DNA from: Anaspis maculata
Lineage: Eukaryota > Arthropoda > Insecta > Coleoptera > Scraptiidae
Direction: 5' to 3'
NCBI GenBank assembly: GCA_949128115.1
Contig: OX421965.1
Span: 54,988,012-55,052,011 of the forward strand
Length of the DNA stretch: 64,000 nucleotides
Part shown: in pieces, positions 1 through 10,938 of the stretch
How positions within the stretch are numbered: the stretch's first letter is position 1
Layout of the letters: the number at the start of each line of letters is the position of its first letter
Notes under the pieces: generated by a model
Seen by the model: the letters and a program-made list of their open reading frames with translations, nothing else
Told to the model about the DNA's origin: nothing
Database searches by the model: none
Program-made: the position numbers and the translations under genes

Positions 1-45
1 ATGAACGCTGTTCTCGGCAGGTTCTCGGTGTTTTCTTTAGTATCT

Positions 46-1086
46 TCTTGCATCATTTGAGGCAACAGTGCGAACCGATCCTTTGTGTTGTTTGGGGCTC
101 CGTAAACCCCCTTGTGTTTTCTGTAGCTTTAGCAACTTCAGTATGCCCATTTCATTGACGTATATGTACAAACTGTAATGTGTGCAGTTCCCTTATTTGA
201 TTCGGTACCAGGGCCCCATCCCCATGGTGTCTGCCGTTTAAGACCCTGATGGGGCCCCCATCTGTGTCCATCAGATTTTGCCGTTTCAGGCCAAAACTGC
301 GGCCTTGTGTCTTCTTGGGTTCGTTGAGGCCCTTTAGGCTCCTGGTGTCTACGGGTGTCTCTTGGAGCCCCACTGAGCCCCCCTTTTTTTTAGTTTTCGG
401 AACTATCGTGCCTTCAGGTGTAGCTCGGACCTAACTTCTCTCTAGAAGTCTCATTTCTAAGGTCACCACTTGGGGGCCCTGAATTGCAATTAATTAGAAC
501 TCTGCCCCAGGTTTTCAATCCGCGACTGATTTTCACCGGTTATTTTTCAAACAATAATTTAGGTTGCATCATTAAAGGCAACAGTGCGCCCCAATTAATT
601 GTGTCTTCAAGTGTTGTTGGGACTGCGTAAACGTCCTTGTGTGGAACTAGCATTGCATTCTTGAGATATCACAACAGTTAACTACCTCTAGTTCTATCTT
701 TTGAATTCTATCATCATATTGTACCTACTTCATAATGCGATCGCGCAAATTAAACGGTTCTGCTACGATAACTACCAAATTGTTGATCGGATTAAATCGA
801 AATCAGGTACGAAAGCATAAGTTCAGCCTGGAATGACCTAATTAGACATTGGGTAGATGATTTAGTTTAGAAGCCCTCAGATGGCACATTGGGTCTGGGC
901 TTGTCTGCCCAAGCTTGAAATTGAAGATATAGAGTTGAAATTTGACACACAGATGCAGAAAGTTGTCAGTCAAGTTTGTGTAATTTCATCATCATGTCTA
1001 AAGTAGGAACAAAAATTTTAATAAGGAACTAGCATTGCATTCTTGAGATATCACAACAGTTAGCTTCCTAGTTCTACCTTTCGAAA
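46..1086. repeat. Two interleaved pairs of direct repeats
   Basis: Positions 46-118 and 566-643 share a segment built on GGCAACAGTGCG followed by a GT-rich stretch and CGTAAAC. Positions 642-715 and 1022-1086 share GAACTAGCATTGCATTCTTG and the following TATCACAACAGTTA. The copies are 380-520 bp apart and diverged, which fits an old dispersed or tandemly duplicated repeat with no coding part. Confidence 0.6.
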
Positions 1087-3234
1087 TATTTCATCACCGT
1101 GAAAACCTAAGAGCCTGTCACTTTGATCTGTCGGCCCGGCAATGGATGCAGGATGCTCGCTAAACGCTCAACTCACTGGAACGTTTCCAATCAACTTCTC
1201 CATCAAGTCCCACTTTCCCGAAGGGACGCTTAGATCAAATTCATTACTGACGTCCCTGGATACCGCCGGGAAAGTTTTGTGTCGCCCCACAACAGATTTT
1301 TTTAAGTTGCATTAGCAAATCTGACCCACAAAATTCCCAAAAACTGAGCTCAAAACATGAGAAGAGGGTTTTATGGTGAATTTGACAATACACATCGGGT
1401 AAGTGACACATGAAAAAGCATTTATCCGAAAAAGTTCGAAAAAATCTGCTTCCTTTATTATTCTTGTACTTGGTTCCAACAAGGTGTTGAATTATGGTTG
1501 ATCAAGGACCTCGAGGTCGAAGGTCGGATATCAAGTCAATGCTCTTTGAGATTCTTGATAGCCTTAAGGGACCACCTGGACTGATTTGGTTCTTCCAGCA
1601 ATGGTTCATCAGCTAATGGTCCAGAAACGACTCACCTCATGAAGATATTGCGGAGGGTACAAGACATGTTTTGATTCATTCATTGTAGCGTAATCTTCAT
1701 TAGTGCGTGAAAAACTGTTTCCCTATTACACAGAGCATTTTCGGAAATCACACGCAAATCTTATTTCATTGATTAAAGTAACACCAAGTCGTGAACCAGT
1801 TTATTGGGTTGAAATCATGCATGCGGACTATAGAGGATTTGAAACTGCCACTTGGACAATTTCAAGTCAGAGTCACCTCTTCTGAGGCTTTCAGACGATC
1901 TCTCGAATTTGTTGGAAAATTCTGCGAACATTTTTTTTTTGTTGTTGTTGCAGACTTGAAGAAAACACTTGAGCTTGCTCTTCGAAAGATTTCGAGAGAA
2001 TCTCTGGACGGGTTCGTCTGTGCAAATACTTCAAAAAAGTGTAACGTTAATTTTATCCGGCAGTAATGATGAAGATTGTGTCAAAGAAGAATAAAAAGTC
2101 CACTGACTCAAGTTTTTTAAAAATGAATTTGATAAATCGTTTTTAAGGGTGGAGCGATTTTCATAATAACTTACGCAGCCCAGCTACAGTGGTGAATTAC
2201 TAGTTGCCAGCTTACCGAATACAATGCTGTCGTATTCTGGCAACAAATGAATTCAAGTTTACATTCTTTTACGTGAAAAAATCGAGCTCCATTCCTAATT
2301 CATAACTATCAGCACGCGGCTGGATCGATTTATCTTTAATTTCAACCAGAATTTACTTCAGTAGGTAGTAGGTACACGTCTCTATCAAATGATTGATGAC
2401 GTGAACAAACCTATTCGCGATTCAGTTTAATTTTTCCCGCCACAAGATGGCTTCTAATAGCGGATTGTACGAGTAGTGATAACCGAACTGCCAGTGAGTC
2501 AGTGACATCAAAGTGACAGAACAGTGGCACCCAGTGATTGTCACCGCATGCCGCTTTTGTCAATTGGCTGGCGCTTATGGAGGAAAAATTAGGTTGAATC
2601 GCGAATTGAATTTGAATCCGACATCTGACCGCCTCCGAGAGTGTATCTCCCCTTCGCGGATAATATTTAGTGTATGTTCAACTCGGTTCTTGGCCTTTAC
2701 AGCAAAATTAAATCCTAATATGTTTAGGTACATCAGTTGTATGTCATTGGTCTTGCAATTGCCTATTTCAACTAAAGTCATCTCTGTGTACCAACTATAA
2801 TGATAATTACACAATTGCAAATTGTTCTAAAACAACCCAACGGTAAAAGTATGCGGAAAAGTAATTTCGACGGAAACCTGTCGGTAATATCAGCTGTTCT
2901 CGTATCTGTCTAATAAAAAGGTCCCTTTAGTGTAAAGTATAAAACTTGAATAAACTCAAATAAACTTGAACCCAGGTTTAAAGCTACGTTTTATCGAAAA
3001 TGAATGATCCTTGCTACTTAATGAAAGTTTTGTCTCCACTGAATTATGACGGTAAAGAAAACGTTGACGTTAGTTTTCTCCAAAGATTAATTTTTTCCGA
3101 GGGCTGTGAATAGTTTCGCCTATTATTTTCATAGACAACAGTTTTCTCAATTTAAGATATTCTTTGGTTTGAAAACGTGCCTTGAGAAAATGAAAAATTA
3201 AAGGAATATCGAAAATATAGAATAGACATAATGC

Positions 3235-3240
3235 TTTATT
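3235..3240 (-). other. Polyadenylation signal of the OBP gene
   Basis: AATAAA on the minus strand, about 125 nt after the OBP stop codon. Position and sequence suit the OBP transcript end. This is inference from the motif only. Confidence 0.5.
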
Positions 3241-3362
3241 TCTCTGAATCATCACAATATTATACATCAGCATGCGGACACATCGACTCAGTAACCTAGG
3301 TCAGTTTCAGAAATCTTCTCCAACTTTTTGCTAAAATTGCAATCAGTAAGTCATTGGGCAAA

Positions 3363-4221
3363 TTAATACAGATAATGCTCATTTACCTCTTTGGCTGCTG
3401 TAGCTACACAATGCCCGAGACTGGATGCATACACACATGGATCGCTATCGAATGCGACTACAGAAAAAAATGCTTTAGCTAAAAATTTGCAAATTACGGA
3501 AAACTTCACCTGTTTCTCCACAATTTTTGAAAATGGATACCATTTTGCCGTGCATGTCGGCGTCTTTGTCCTTGATGATGTCCAGAGAGGCTATGGCACC
3601 TTCTTTGTTCAATGTACCGTCATCGTTTAGCTTGAATTGTAAATTATTAAAGTTCACAAACTATGATTGGGCGTGGACTAATAATCTCATTATGAAGACT
3701 TATGGTTCTTATAGCTGTATTACACTACACAATTTTTGTACAATTTTTTGAAAAATCTGCCAAAATAGTGTCAAAAAACACTAAATTTGATTGTTTAACT
3801 GACAGAATGTTCAAGAAATTGTGCAGTGTAATACAGCTTTTAGTCTAGCTGCTACACTAAATTATACGTACAACATGCATTTTGTGCTGCATGCACTTGA
3901 TAAGGCATTTTCCCTCGTGAGTGGATGGCATGGTTTTCGAGACTAGAGCAGCTACGTCATCTGTTATGACATTGGTGATCAAAAAATAGAATCATAAAAA
4001 ACAACAAAAGAAAATACCTGGTCCTGCGCCAACTTCTGTAGCACAAGCTTGAATTTTGACCATCAATTTCTCCCTAACTTCTGCTACGAATGCTGGATCC
4101 ATCTTTGGACAGAGTCGCAGGTATAGGTACAAAATAGAAACAGCACAATTTATAAAAAAAAACTTACCGCCGCACTTGCGCTGGCCAAGAGGCACGAGAT
4201 GACTACCAAAAACTTGTGCAT
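3363..4221 (-). CDS. Classic six-cysteine odorant-binding protein (OBP)
   Basis: Complete five-exon gene read from splice sites and frame: exons 4221-4168, 4102-4018, 3960-3872, 3630-3510 and 3457-3363, intron phases 0, 1, 0, 1, giving 147 residues. Exon 1 is a signal peptide (MHKFLVVISCLLASASAA). The mature part has the six cysteines of the PBP/GOBP fold: C1 in QAC, then 26 residues to C2, C2-x3-C3 (KCLIKC), 43 residues to C4 (KNCG), 11 to C5 (DPC), and C5-x8-C6. The C2-x3-C3 and C5-x8-C6 spacings are diagnostic of classic insect OBPs, small secreted carriers of hydrophobic ligands in sensillum lymph and other fluids. A TATA box and initiator lie upstream. A divergent OBP-like gene starts 670 bp away on the other strand. 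The last exon holds a possible GTAAAT donor 30 nt before the stop, so the final ~10 residues are the least certain part. Ligand and tissue cannot be told. Confidence 0.93.
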
Positions 4222-4257
4222 TGTGTGGTTCTAATTTTTCTGTATACGAACACAGTA

Positions 4258-4293
4258 AACTGATGACTGGTGATGTCCCAGCTGAGTTTTATA
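4258..4293 (-). promoter_or_regulatory. Core promoter (TATA box + initiator) of the OBP gene
   Basis: On the minus strand TATAAAA (4293-4287) is followed by the arthropod-type initiator TCAGTT (4263-4258), whose A at 4261 lies about 31 nt from the TATA start. That is the expected spacing, and it leaves a 5' UTR of about 40 nt to the ATG at 4221. A TATA promoter suits a strongly tissue-specific gene. Confidence 0.65.
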
Positions 4294-4333
4294 TGGTTCT
4301 TTTTTGTACAGCATTGTCTAAAGTACACTTTTA

Positions 4334-4573
4334 CTAATTGTCGACATTTAAATCATAATCACAGAGTTCGCACTTTTGATTTTTTTGGTTATAAGTTGCA
4401 TGTTCACATTTCGCTATAAAAGCCAAAGATGATAATATTCCTTGCACGGTGTCTGAACATCGTAACTTGTAATGTCCGGTAATTGGCTTACCAGAAACGA
4501 TATTTTTGTGTGAGAAAAAAGTTCGAAGACGCGAATCATGCCGGGTTTTTCTTTTGCGAAATCGGCGAAACAA
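4334..4573 (-). other. Orphan Cys-containing ORF between the two OBP-type genes
   Basis: A 79-codon open frame upstream of the OBP promoter. Its C-terminal half reads like a single exon of a secreted Cys-rich module: a cysteine, then AKCEHATYNQKNQKCELCDY. The xCExATYNxxxxxCEL pattern recalls PAN/apple-like modules. The N-terminal half is basic and without character. I find no signal peptide, no convincing splice partners and no polyadenylation signal. It could be a relic exon or chance. I do not recognise the gene. Confidence 0.25.
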
Positions 4574-4894
4574 CTGTTCGGCATGTAAAGAAAAACCTCT
4601 AGAAAAACGAACCGCAGAAATCTTACATCGTTACGTAACAGCCGAATTTGTAAAACTTTTGTAGACGGCCAGAATCAAGTCTTATGACCAAATTAGGCAT
4701 ATTGTTTATGTTTACAATTTTGGCTCGTCCCTTTTTCAAGAAATTCGCCAGTAATCGTCATTTAATTATCAAGTCGTGACTAGGGCTTATTTTTTATTCG
4801 CAGACTTGCAATTAAATCCGTATTAGCATTCTGTCAACATTCGTTTCATAAAAACTAGCAAAACTGGCCAGACACTTTTAGTTCCTTTTCAATC

Positions 4895-5951
4895 ATGGAA
4901 ATTGCAGTGGTTTTTTTAGTGGTTTGCTACATAGCTTGTGCTTCAGTAAGTTGCAGTAGCCGAACATTTCGAAAGTTTGAATGCTCAAGTTCAGTTTAGT
5001 CGCAGATGATGATGCCGCCTGGAGTCAGTGAAGATTCTAACCCTGGTTCAAATCCTAGTTCGAACCCAAATTTGAATCCTGACTCGGTCCCTAATTCGAA
5101 TTCCAATTCGATTCCAAATTCTATCCCAGATTCAATACCCAATTCGATCCCTAACTCGAACCCTAATTTCAACCCGAATACCATCCCCAATTCGAACCCT
5201 AATTTTAACCCTAGTACGATACCCAATTCGAACTCTAATTTCAACCCTAATACTAGCCCCAATTCGATCCCTAATTCAAACCCTAATTTTAACCCCAATT
5301 CTATCCCCAATTCGAACCCTAATTTCAACCCTAATACTATCCCTAATTCGAACCCCAATTCGAATCCTAATTTTAACCCCAACACTATCCCAAATTCGAT
5401 CCCTAATTTCAACCCTAATACTATCCCCAATTCGATCCCAAGTTTGAACCCTAATTTCAACCCTAATTCCATTCCTAGTTCAAATCCCAATTGGAACCCC
5501 AATTCAAACCCCAATTGGAACCCAAATTCGATTCCCAATTCGAATCCCAGTTGGAACACTAATTCAAATCCAAATTGGAATCCCAATTCAAATCCCAATG
5601 CGATCCCTAATAATTGGAATCCTAATTCGATCCCCAATTCGAACTCGGATTCACCTGACGAAGCCAGAAGCAAGTTGTTGGCAAGAGTTCAAAAATGTAT
5701 CACGGACACTGCCGTTCAGTCCAGCATATCGACAAGTGGGTAAAGTGCAAATAGTTAGTGACGTTTTTAAGGGCAGTGTTATTGCAGATGATGTGACTCA
5801 AGTGATGCTGGAAGCCATACCGAGAAGTCAGGAAGGAAAATGCATATTCTTTGTCGTCAACAAACTTTTGCACTTGCTCAATTCTGTGTATACCGGACAA
5901 AGACAGCAGACTTCTGAAACCTATTCTAATTTCTATTTGCTGAAGAACTAG
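4895..5951 (+). CDS. Secreted NPS-repeat protein with a C-terminal half-OBP domain
   Basis: Three exons read from splice sites: 4895-4945, 5006-5735 and 5788-5951 (introns of 60 and 52 nt, phases 0 and 1), 314 residues. Exon 1 encodes a signal peptide, [17 protein letters not shown]. Exon 2 starts [10 protein letters not shown] and then runs for about 200 residues as tripeptide repeats of the type NPN/NPS/IPN/FNP, often grouped as 12-residue (36-bp) units. The last ~80 residues start at [16 protein letters not shown] and resemble the first part of the neighbouring OBP: a KL..(R/K)(V/I)Q.C block holding C1, then DV, then EGKC holding C2. Both introns sit at the same places and phases as introns 1 and 2 of that OBP, a strong sign of common origin. 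C3 is replaced (KCIFF), and the exons for C4-C6 are absent. A stop at 5949 and AATAAA at 5983 end the gene. The second donor (GTGGGT) is weak but is the only one keeping frame. Function unknown. It could be a structural or salivary secretion, or a decaying OBP. Confidence 0.72.
5033..5650 (+). repeat. Coding tandem repeat (Asn-Pro-X, 9/36-bp units)
   Basis: About 200 codons made of Asn-Pro-X and Ile-Pro-Asn tripeptides, with a looser 36-bp higher order. Synonymous changes between units (CCT/CCC/CCA, AAT/AAC, TCG/TCA) are frequent while Asn, Pro and Ser are kept. This suggests selection on the protein rather than a fresh satellite. Trp replaces Phe in the last third (NPNWNPN). Confidence 0.85.
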
Positions 5952-5982
5952 CTTATAATTTTTCACAATTTGTCAAGGTTCC

Positions 5983-5988
5983 AATAAA
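5983..5988 (+). other. Polyadenylation signal of the NPS-repeat gene
   Basis: AATAAA 31 nt after the stop codon of the three-exon gene. It supports an end of transcription here, and hence the lack of the OBP exons that would carry C4-C6. Confidence 0.6.
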
Positions 5989-6312
5989 CACTTTGTTATT
6001 TTTTAAGAATAATGCATATTTTTCGCAAAAATACTTTTTCTTCCGGAAAGGCCTCGGTGGTTTTCGCCGCTTCCATGATTGTTCCGGCATATTCCAGAAT
6101 CGGCAGAACTGTCAGTAAGAGCAAGGCGAATTCGTTTGCAAAATGTACTCACTTGTTCATGTTGACTTTCAGTAGTTGATTATTTTTAATTTTTGTCATC
6201 AATTTACGCTGAAAAAGTGAAAAAGCTTCAACGTCTTGCAAGTCGACCACCTTGATGGATTAATTTCTTTCAACATTGATAATTTCAAATACTGCCAAAT
6301 TTGATTACTATA

Positions 6313-7266
6313 CAGGGTGTTTCAGATTAAAATCGCGTCCTTCCAGGAAGTGATAAGAAACGTCAAAAGAAGTAGACTATCTCGAAAAAATATATGTCGG
6401 AAACTAATAATAACGGAGATAAAGGCGTTCAAAGTTGAACTTTGAAAATCGATTTTTCGTCCTAACTTTGAAACTTCTCAACCGATTTTGTTCAAATTTG
6501 AACCGAAGCTTACTGAAATAAGTCGGTATCTAACGATAATAACGCGGTCCATTGAAATTTCTTAGGGGCGTGGATAATGGGGGATGCCTTTGCTTTTTTA
6601 CCCATATTTTTTACCCCTTGAAATAATTTTGTAGATTGTTCACATTTTTGAATTCTCAATTCAATTTCAAAGAAAAAGTTACCCCTGCTAAATTTTGATC
6701 CTAAAAACTTCTCTTTTCTTAAAAAAACTCATGATTTAGCAACTTGAAACACCTAGAAAACCTATTCCAATAAAGGAATCATTAGTTATCTTGGATTTTA
6801 ATTTGTAGGCCTTTGAAAGTGGTGTTTTCGAGATGTTTTCCGAAGTTTCAACCTCAAATATCTCGAGAACGAGGCCTCTAATCGAAATTTTGCAAGAGTA
6901 ACTTTTTCTTTCGAATTGAACGTAGAATTCAAATTATGATTAATTTACCAAATTGCCCGAGGGTTAAAAGAATAGGGGTAAAAAAGTGGGGGCACTCCCA
7001 ATTATCCACGCCCCTGAAAATTTTTGATAAAACGCGTTATTATTGTTTGATACAGACTTATCTCAGTAAGCTTTGATTTAAATTGGAACAAAATCGGTTC
7101 AGAAGTTCCAACCCTATGACGAAAAATCAATTTTTAAGGTTCAACTTTGAACGTCCATATCTCCGTTATTATTCGTTTCTGACATGTATTTTTTCGAGAA
7201 AGTCTACTTCTTTTGACGTTTTCCATCACTTCCTGAAAACACGCGATTTAAATCTAAAACACCCTG
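6313..7266. mobile_element. Foldback MITE, CAGGGTG termini, TA target duplication
   Basis: The 5' half is the diverged inverse complement of the 3' half over almost the full length. The ends are CAGGGTGTTTCAGATT and AATCTAAAACACCCTG, flanked on both sides by TA. Matching inner blocks include the GGAGATAAAGGCGTTCAAAG region and its partner near 7140-7160, and the CACGCCCCTGAAAAT partner of the 6560 region. There is no transposase. TA duplication and these ends fit a non-autonomous Tc1/mariner-type element. Confidence 0.88.
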
Positions 7267-10200
7267 TATAAGAGCAGGTATCTCAATATCCCAACAAAGT
7301 TTCGAAGAAGAATTCGTCAAATAATTTTATTTTGAGATTCTATTCGGTTCATTTTATTCGTCGAATTGTGCATGGGCGTCGAATGCCGAGAATTAGACAT
7401 TTGGAGACGTCAATGATGTCATTCATTTATTAAAAAAAAAGTGACAAGCTGGGGGCTACGGCTACGACTGGCCTCTGCCCTCTGGTGCCTGTTGCAGGTG
7501 CCATCAACCGTTGCCGTATTTGCCAGCTTATCATCTTATTTCTGCTTCAGAGGTGCTCCTAGTTCTGAATTTGGAAGATTGATGGGATATAGCATGGCCG
7601 TTTGACTTTCAAAACCAAAATTATCATGTGACAAAGACATTTACAACGATGATGTCTATGGGTCAAGCTAAGAATTTACAAATAGTTTGGAACCTTTTGT
7701 TATTAATCACATATTGAGAAGCTTTGAGTGTGTGAATTCCTAACTAGTACACAGGTGTCTTGAAGAAACCAAACTAACTCTTTAAAAATTGGTACTTCTT
7801 CAAGGCCCAACAGCAATATGCAATGGTTGATGGTTCACTAAACTTCAGTGAGTTCTTCAAGAGCATCAGTTTTAGAGTCACAGCTATCATCTTGGAAGTT
7901 ACAGTGGCACCGCAAAATCGTTGATTTTCACAGTTGCGGGAATTAGAAGGAATGTGGGAGAGTTGAAAGAGTTGAAACAGTGACCTCCTTCAGCGTTTCG
8001 TTAATAGGCTGTCAGTGATACTCTTGAAAAAGTCACTGTGCAAGTGTAAAACTGGCCCTAGAAAATAAATTAATCTGTTTAAGTACACATATTATAAGTA
8101 CTACTTATTACTTAATCACAGCATGAAATACGCAACTAAGAACTAAATTGATATGCGGCTACGTGTATTTTGAAGACGTTCTGTTTGTTGAGTTAGATAA
8201 ACGATCTTATAATGCGGTGGATTTGTCTTGACATTTGGCGTAAACCAACACCTTCGAGCAATGCCCCTGAAAATGCCATCAGGTCATTATACCACAGACG
8301 GAAAAACGACCGACACTGAAAGCCTCATATCCTCTCAAATCATCCATCACCCCCTCGGCATCGCGCGTCTTTATCATCCCATCAGTCTGCGGAACACTTG
8401 CAACAAATGATGGCAAAGGCTTTTATCAAACGTCGATAATCCGAGCACTAGTAGTAGTCGAAACCCTCTCTCGTGTTCTCCCTTCCTCGCACAGATCCTT
8501 CGGGTGTATCGTTCAAAGCCAAAGGGTGGTCCGACACTGCATGTCGCCCTTACCTCCTGATGTATTTGCTGTAAATGTTAAAACGCTCAACCGTCACCAG
8601 GGCGATGGGCACTTGAAGACGTGACATGATCAAAGTCATGTTACCGGAAACCCTGCTGGATAACGGACTCAGAAGTCCCAACAACAACACGGGCCTGCCG
8701 AGGACAAGGGGCAGCTTGTGTCTCAGTCCCGTGACTGGAACTTCCGTGGTAGACAACAAGCGCAGGAGCTGGTGTGGCACCCCTTCGGCCCAGAGCCAGT
8801 TTGCCTCGAGGAGATACGGGGAGTTGGGGCACTTCAAACCACGGTAGGTGTTCTCACATGTGAAATATACGTGCCCATAGATACTTATTGTCGTCGTCAA
8901 GCATCGAAGGGAGGATATCAGAAGTATAGTGTTTTCAAGTACCGTCTGTTAGGGGACTTTTTTTTCTAGTTTCGCGTGCGTCTTTGAACTCTACACAGCA
9001 GATCTATGCACCAGCAGGACGGCAGGTGTTAATTATTCCTATCAATGTTCTGGATGGAGAACAACAGAGAACAGCCAGACTTTGAATGTTGATTCAGGGG
9101 AAATGTCTGCAAGTCGGAAATGTTCCGGCTTTGTATGGAGAGGCTTTGTTCCTGCACTGCGCCGTTAATGTAAACACATTCGGTGCATTTATAGGAAGTT
9201 GGAGCAGGTTCTCTCTGGGACAACACTATTCGGGCTTGCGTGCGGTTAGAGGTGATCAATAAAATTCTCTTATCTGCTTATTCAAATCCGAATAAATTGG
9301 GGCGCGATAAGGCGAGAATTCGCCATGGCGCGGTGAAAAAAAAAGTAACGCGCTTATCCGATCTTGAGGCTCAGACTTCCTGCCGGCGAGGAAGTGCGTG
9401 TTAGTAGTAGTGTCTACTGATTATTATACAAAAAGTAACTTTGTTTTAAATATTGAATTAGTCCGTGGCTGAATGGAAACAAAATAAGAAACCTAAAAGC
9501 ACTACTTCTCTTCTCCTGACATAAATTTGCATGGTTACTGTGAAGTTGTGTCGACAAGTTTCTTTTCTTTATTCATGTCAGGCTATCTGTATTTTGAGCT
9601 CCGTTTCATAAGGTCGGCATCACTGACGTAGTGACGGGTCGTTGACGTAAATAGGTATAGTTTTCAAGTCAAACACCTGCCAGTTGTCATCGCTGTCGTC
9701 GCAGTAGCCTGGACATATTTTCACCATTCCTCTTAACTGCTCTTTAACATACAGACAAAAATGTAACAACTGAAAGTTCGGGTGAACCAATTAAAATACG
9801 TAGTTTCCTTTATAGCATTCCTATTTTTAAAACAATACTCCTCGTCTTCGCCTATGGTCGTGCGAATAATCTCCAGACGATGTAGAATTGAAAATTTCCC
9901 CTTGCAACGTCATATCCACACGGGAATATTCATGTAACTTCTGGGACGCAACTCCCGAGAAGTTATTTATTTGCAACCGGGCCGGGAGTTACATGTCAAA
10001 GTCGTCCTGTTGGAACAACGTCTTACACGCCAGGATAAGCTCTGGCATTTTGGCGCTCCGTTTCTCTCTTCCTTATTGTTACTCGCTCTCTCTCTCTTTA
10101 TTTTTCTTTGTCTCTCGCTTTCATTAGCTGCCAACCGGGCCGTGTCACTGACAATGGGAAAGTGCATTTTACTGCATCGGCCTGCCAAACAAACGGTTCG

Positions 10201-10689
10201 ATGATGCACTTTCGCGTCAAAGGTGGGGCTTATTATTCGCGAACCCCACAACAATAATTTATTTATTCGGCTGCCCGCATCGTACCCAGTCGGCACAACT
10301 TAATTAAGGGCCGAATTTGTACCTACAACAGGAAATACACGGCGAGGGTTTGAAATATTTAAGCATCACAGCAACTGAAACGAGACGGAAAGTGATGCGA
10401 GCTCGGTCTGAATCTAGTAAATATTAATTCGGTTCGTGTGCCTGTGAACAGGAACTGCGAGTTTCCGCTTTTTTTGTTCCACAAAATTCCCTGCAAGCCT
10501 GCCCTCTTGTTACTCATACCGTTATTCTGCGGATAATAATTCTAAAGATTCCAGTTAGCTCTTCAAGTGTGACATTGATCTGCTGTTTTTACACTTCTTC
10601 TCACAGACTAGACGCATTCTATTTACCACACAATGATATTGGTCATGTAGATACTTATTCTGAAGAAAGCATGTAGCATGCAGCACAAA
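7267..10689. other. Non-repetitive gene-free stretch
   Basis: No frame longer than about 115 codons, and none has a recognisable motif. Parts (8220-8900 and 9880-10300) are less AT-rich than the surroundings and lack transposon features, so they could hold regulatory DNA or untranslated exons of the gene further right. Nothing in the sequence proves that. Confidence 0.5.
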
Positions 10690-10938
10690 TCGACGCTTGA
10701 CTGGAAAAAGGCCCTAGTCCGTATATGAGATATTTTTCAGTCAAAGAAATACTTTCTCAGAAACCAAGAAAGACAGTTGAAATATATTTTTAACCCGTAA
10801 AATCCCGTTTTTCGTAATGGTTTCAGAAATTACGAAAGTATCCATCAGTTTCAAAAGTATCATTATTCTAATTGTTTTTCTTGGTTTTTGAACATAGTCT
10901 GATATGCGGGCTAGGGCCTTTTGCCAGTCAAGCGTCAA
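10690..10938. repeat. Short foldback (inverted-repeat) element
   Basis: CGACGCTTGACTGG plus the next ~25 nt at 10691 is mirrored at 10900-10938 (CCAGTCAAGCGTC). Pairing continues inwards through the CCAAGAAA blocks. About 250 bp with no coding content, typical of a MITE. Confidence 0.75.

Larger units (their letters stand above)
1..3362. other. Gene-free flank with degenerate direct repeats
   Basis: I see no supportable coding gene, RNA gene or intact transposon here. The only structure I can point to is two pairs of direct repeats in the first 1.1 kb. Open frames are under 100 codons and have no family signature. The last part (from about 3235) is the 3' flank of the minus-strand odorant-binding protein gene. 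Confidence 0.6.

Noticed and set aside
5040..5070. GGTTCAAATCC-like word suggesting a tRNA B box
   Set aside because: It is part of the coding repeat, and no A box or cloverleaf can be formed around it. I found no tRNA in the window.
4996..5673. 225-codon minus-strand frame made of Leu-Gly-Phe-Glu-Leu repeats
   Set aside because: It is the antisense of the Asn-Pro-Ser repeat, open only because the repeat has no stop-forming words on that strand. It has no signal peptide, splice context or family motif.
5006..5743. Single-exon reading of the repeat gene starting at the ATG at 5006 and ending at 5743
   Set aside because: It lacks a signal peptide and the second OBP-like block. The spliced model restores both and matches the intron phases of the neighbouring OBP.
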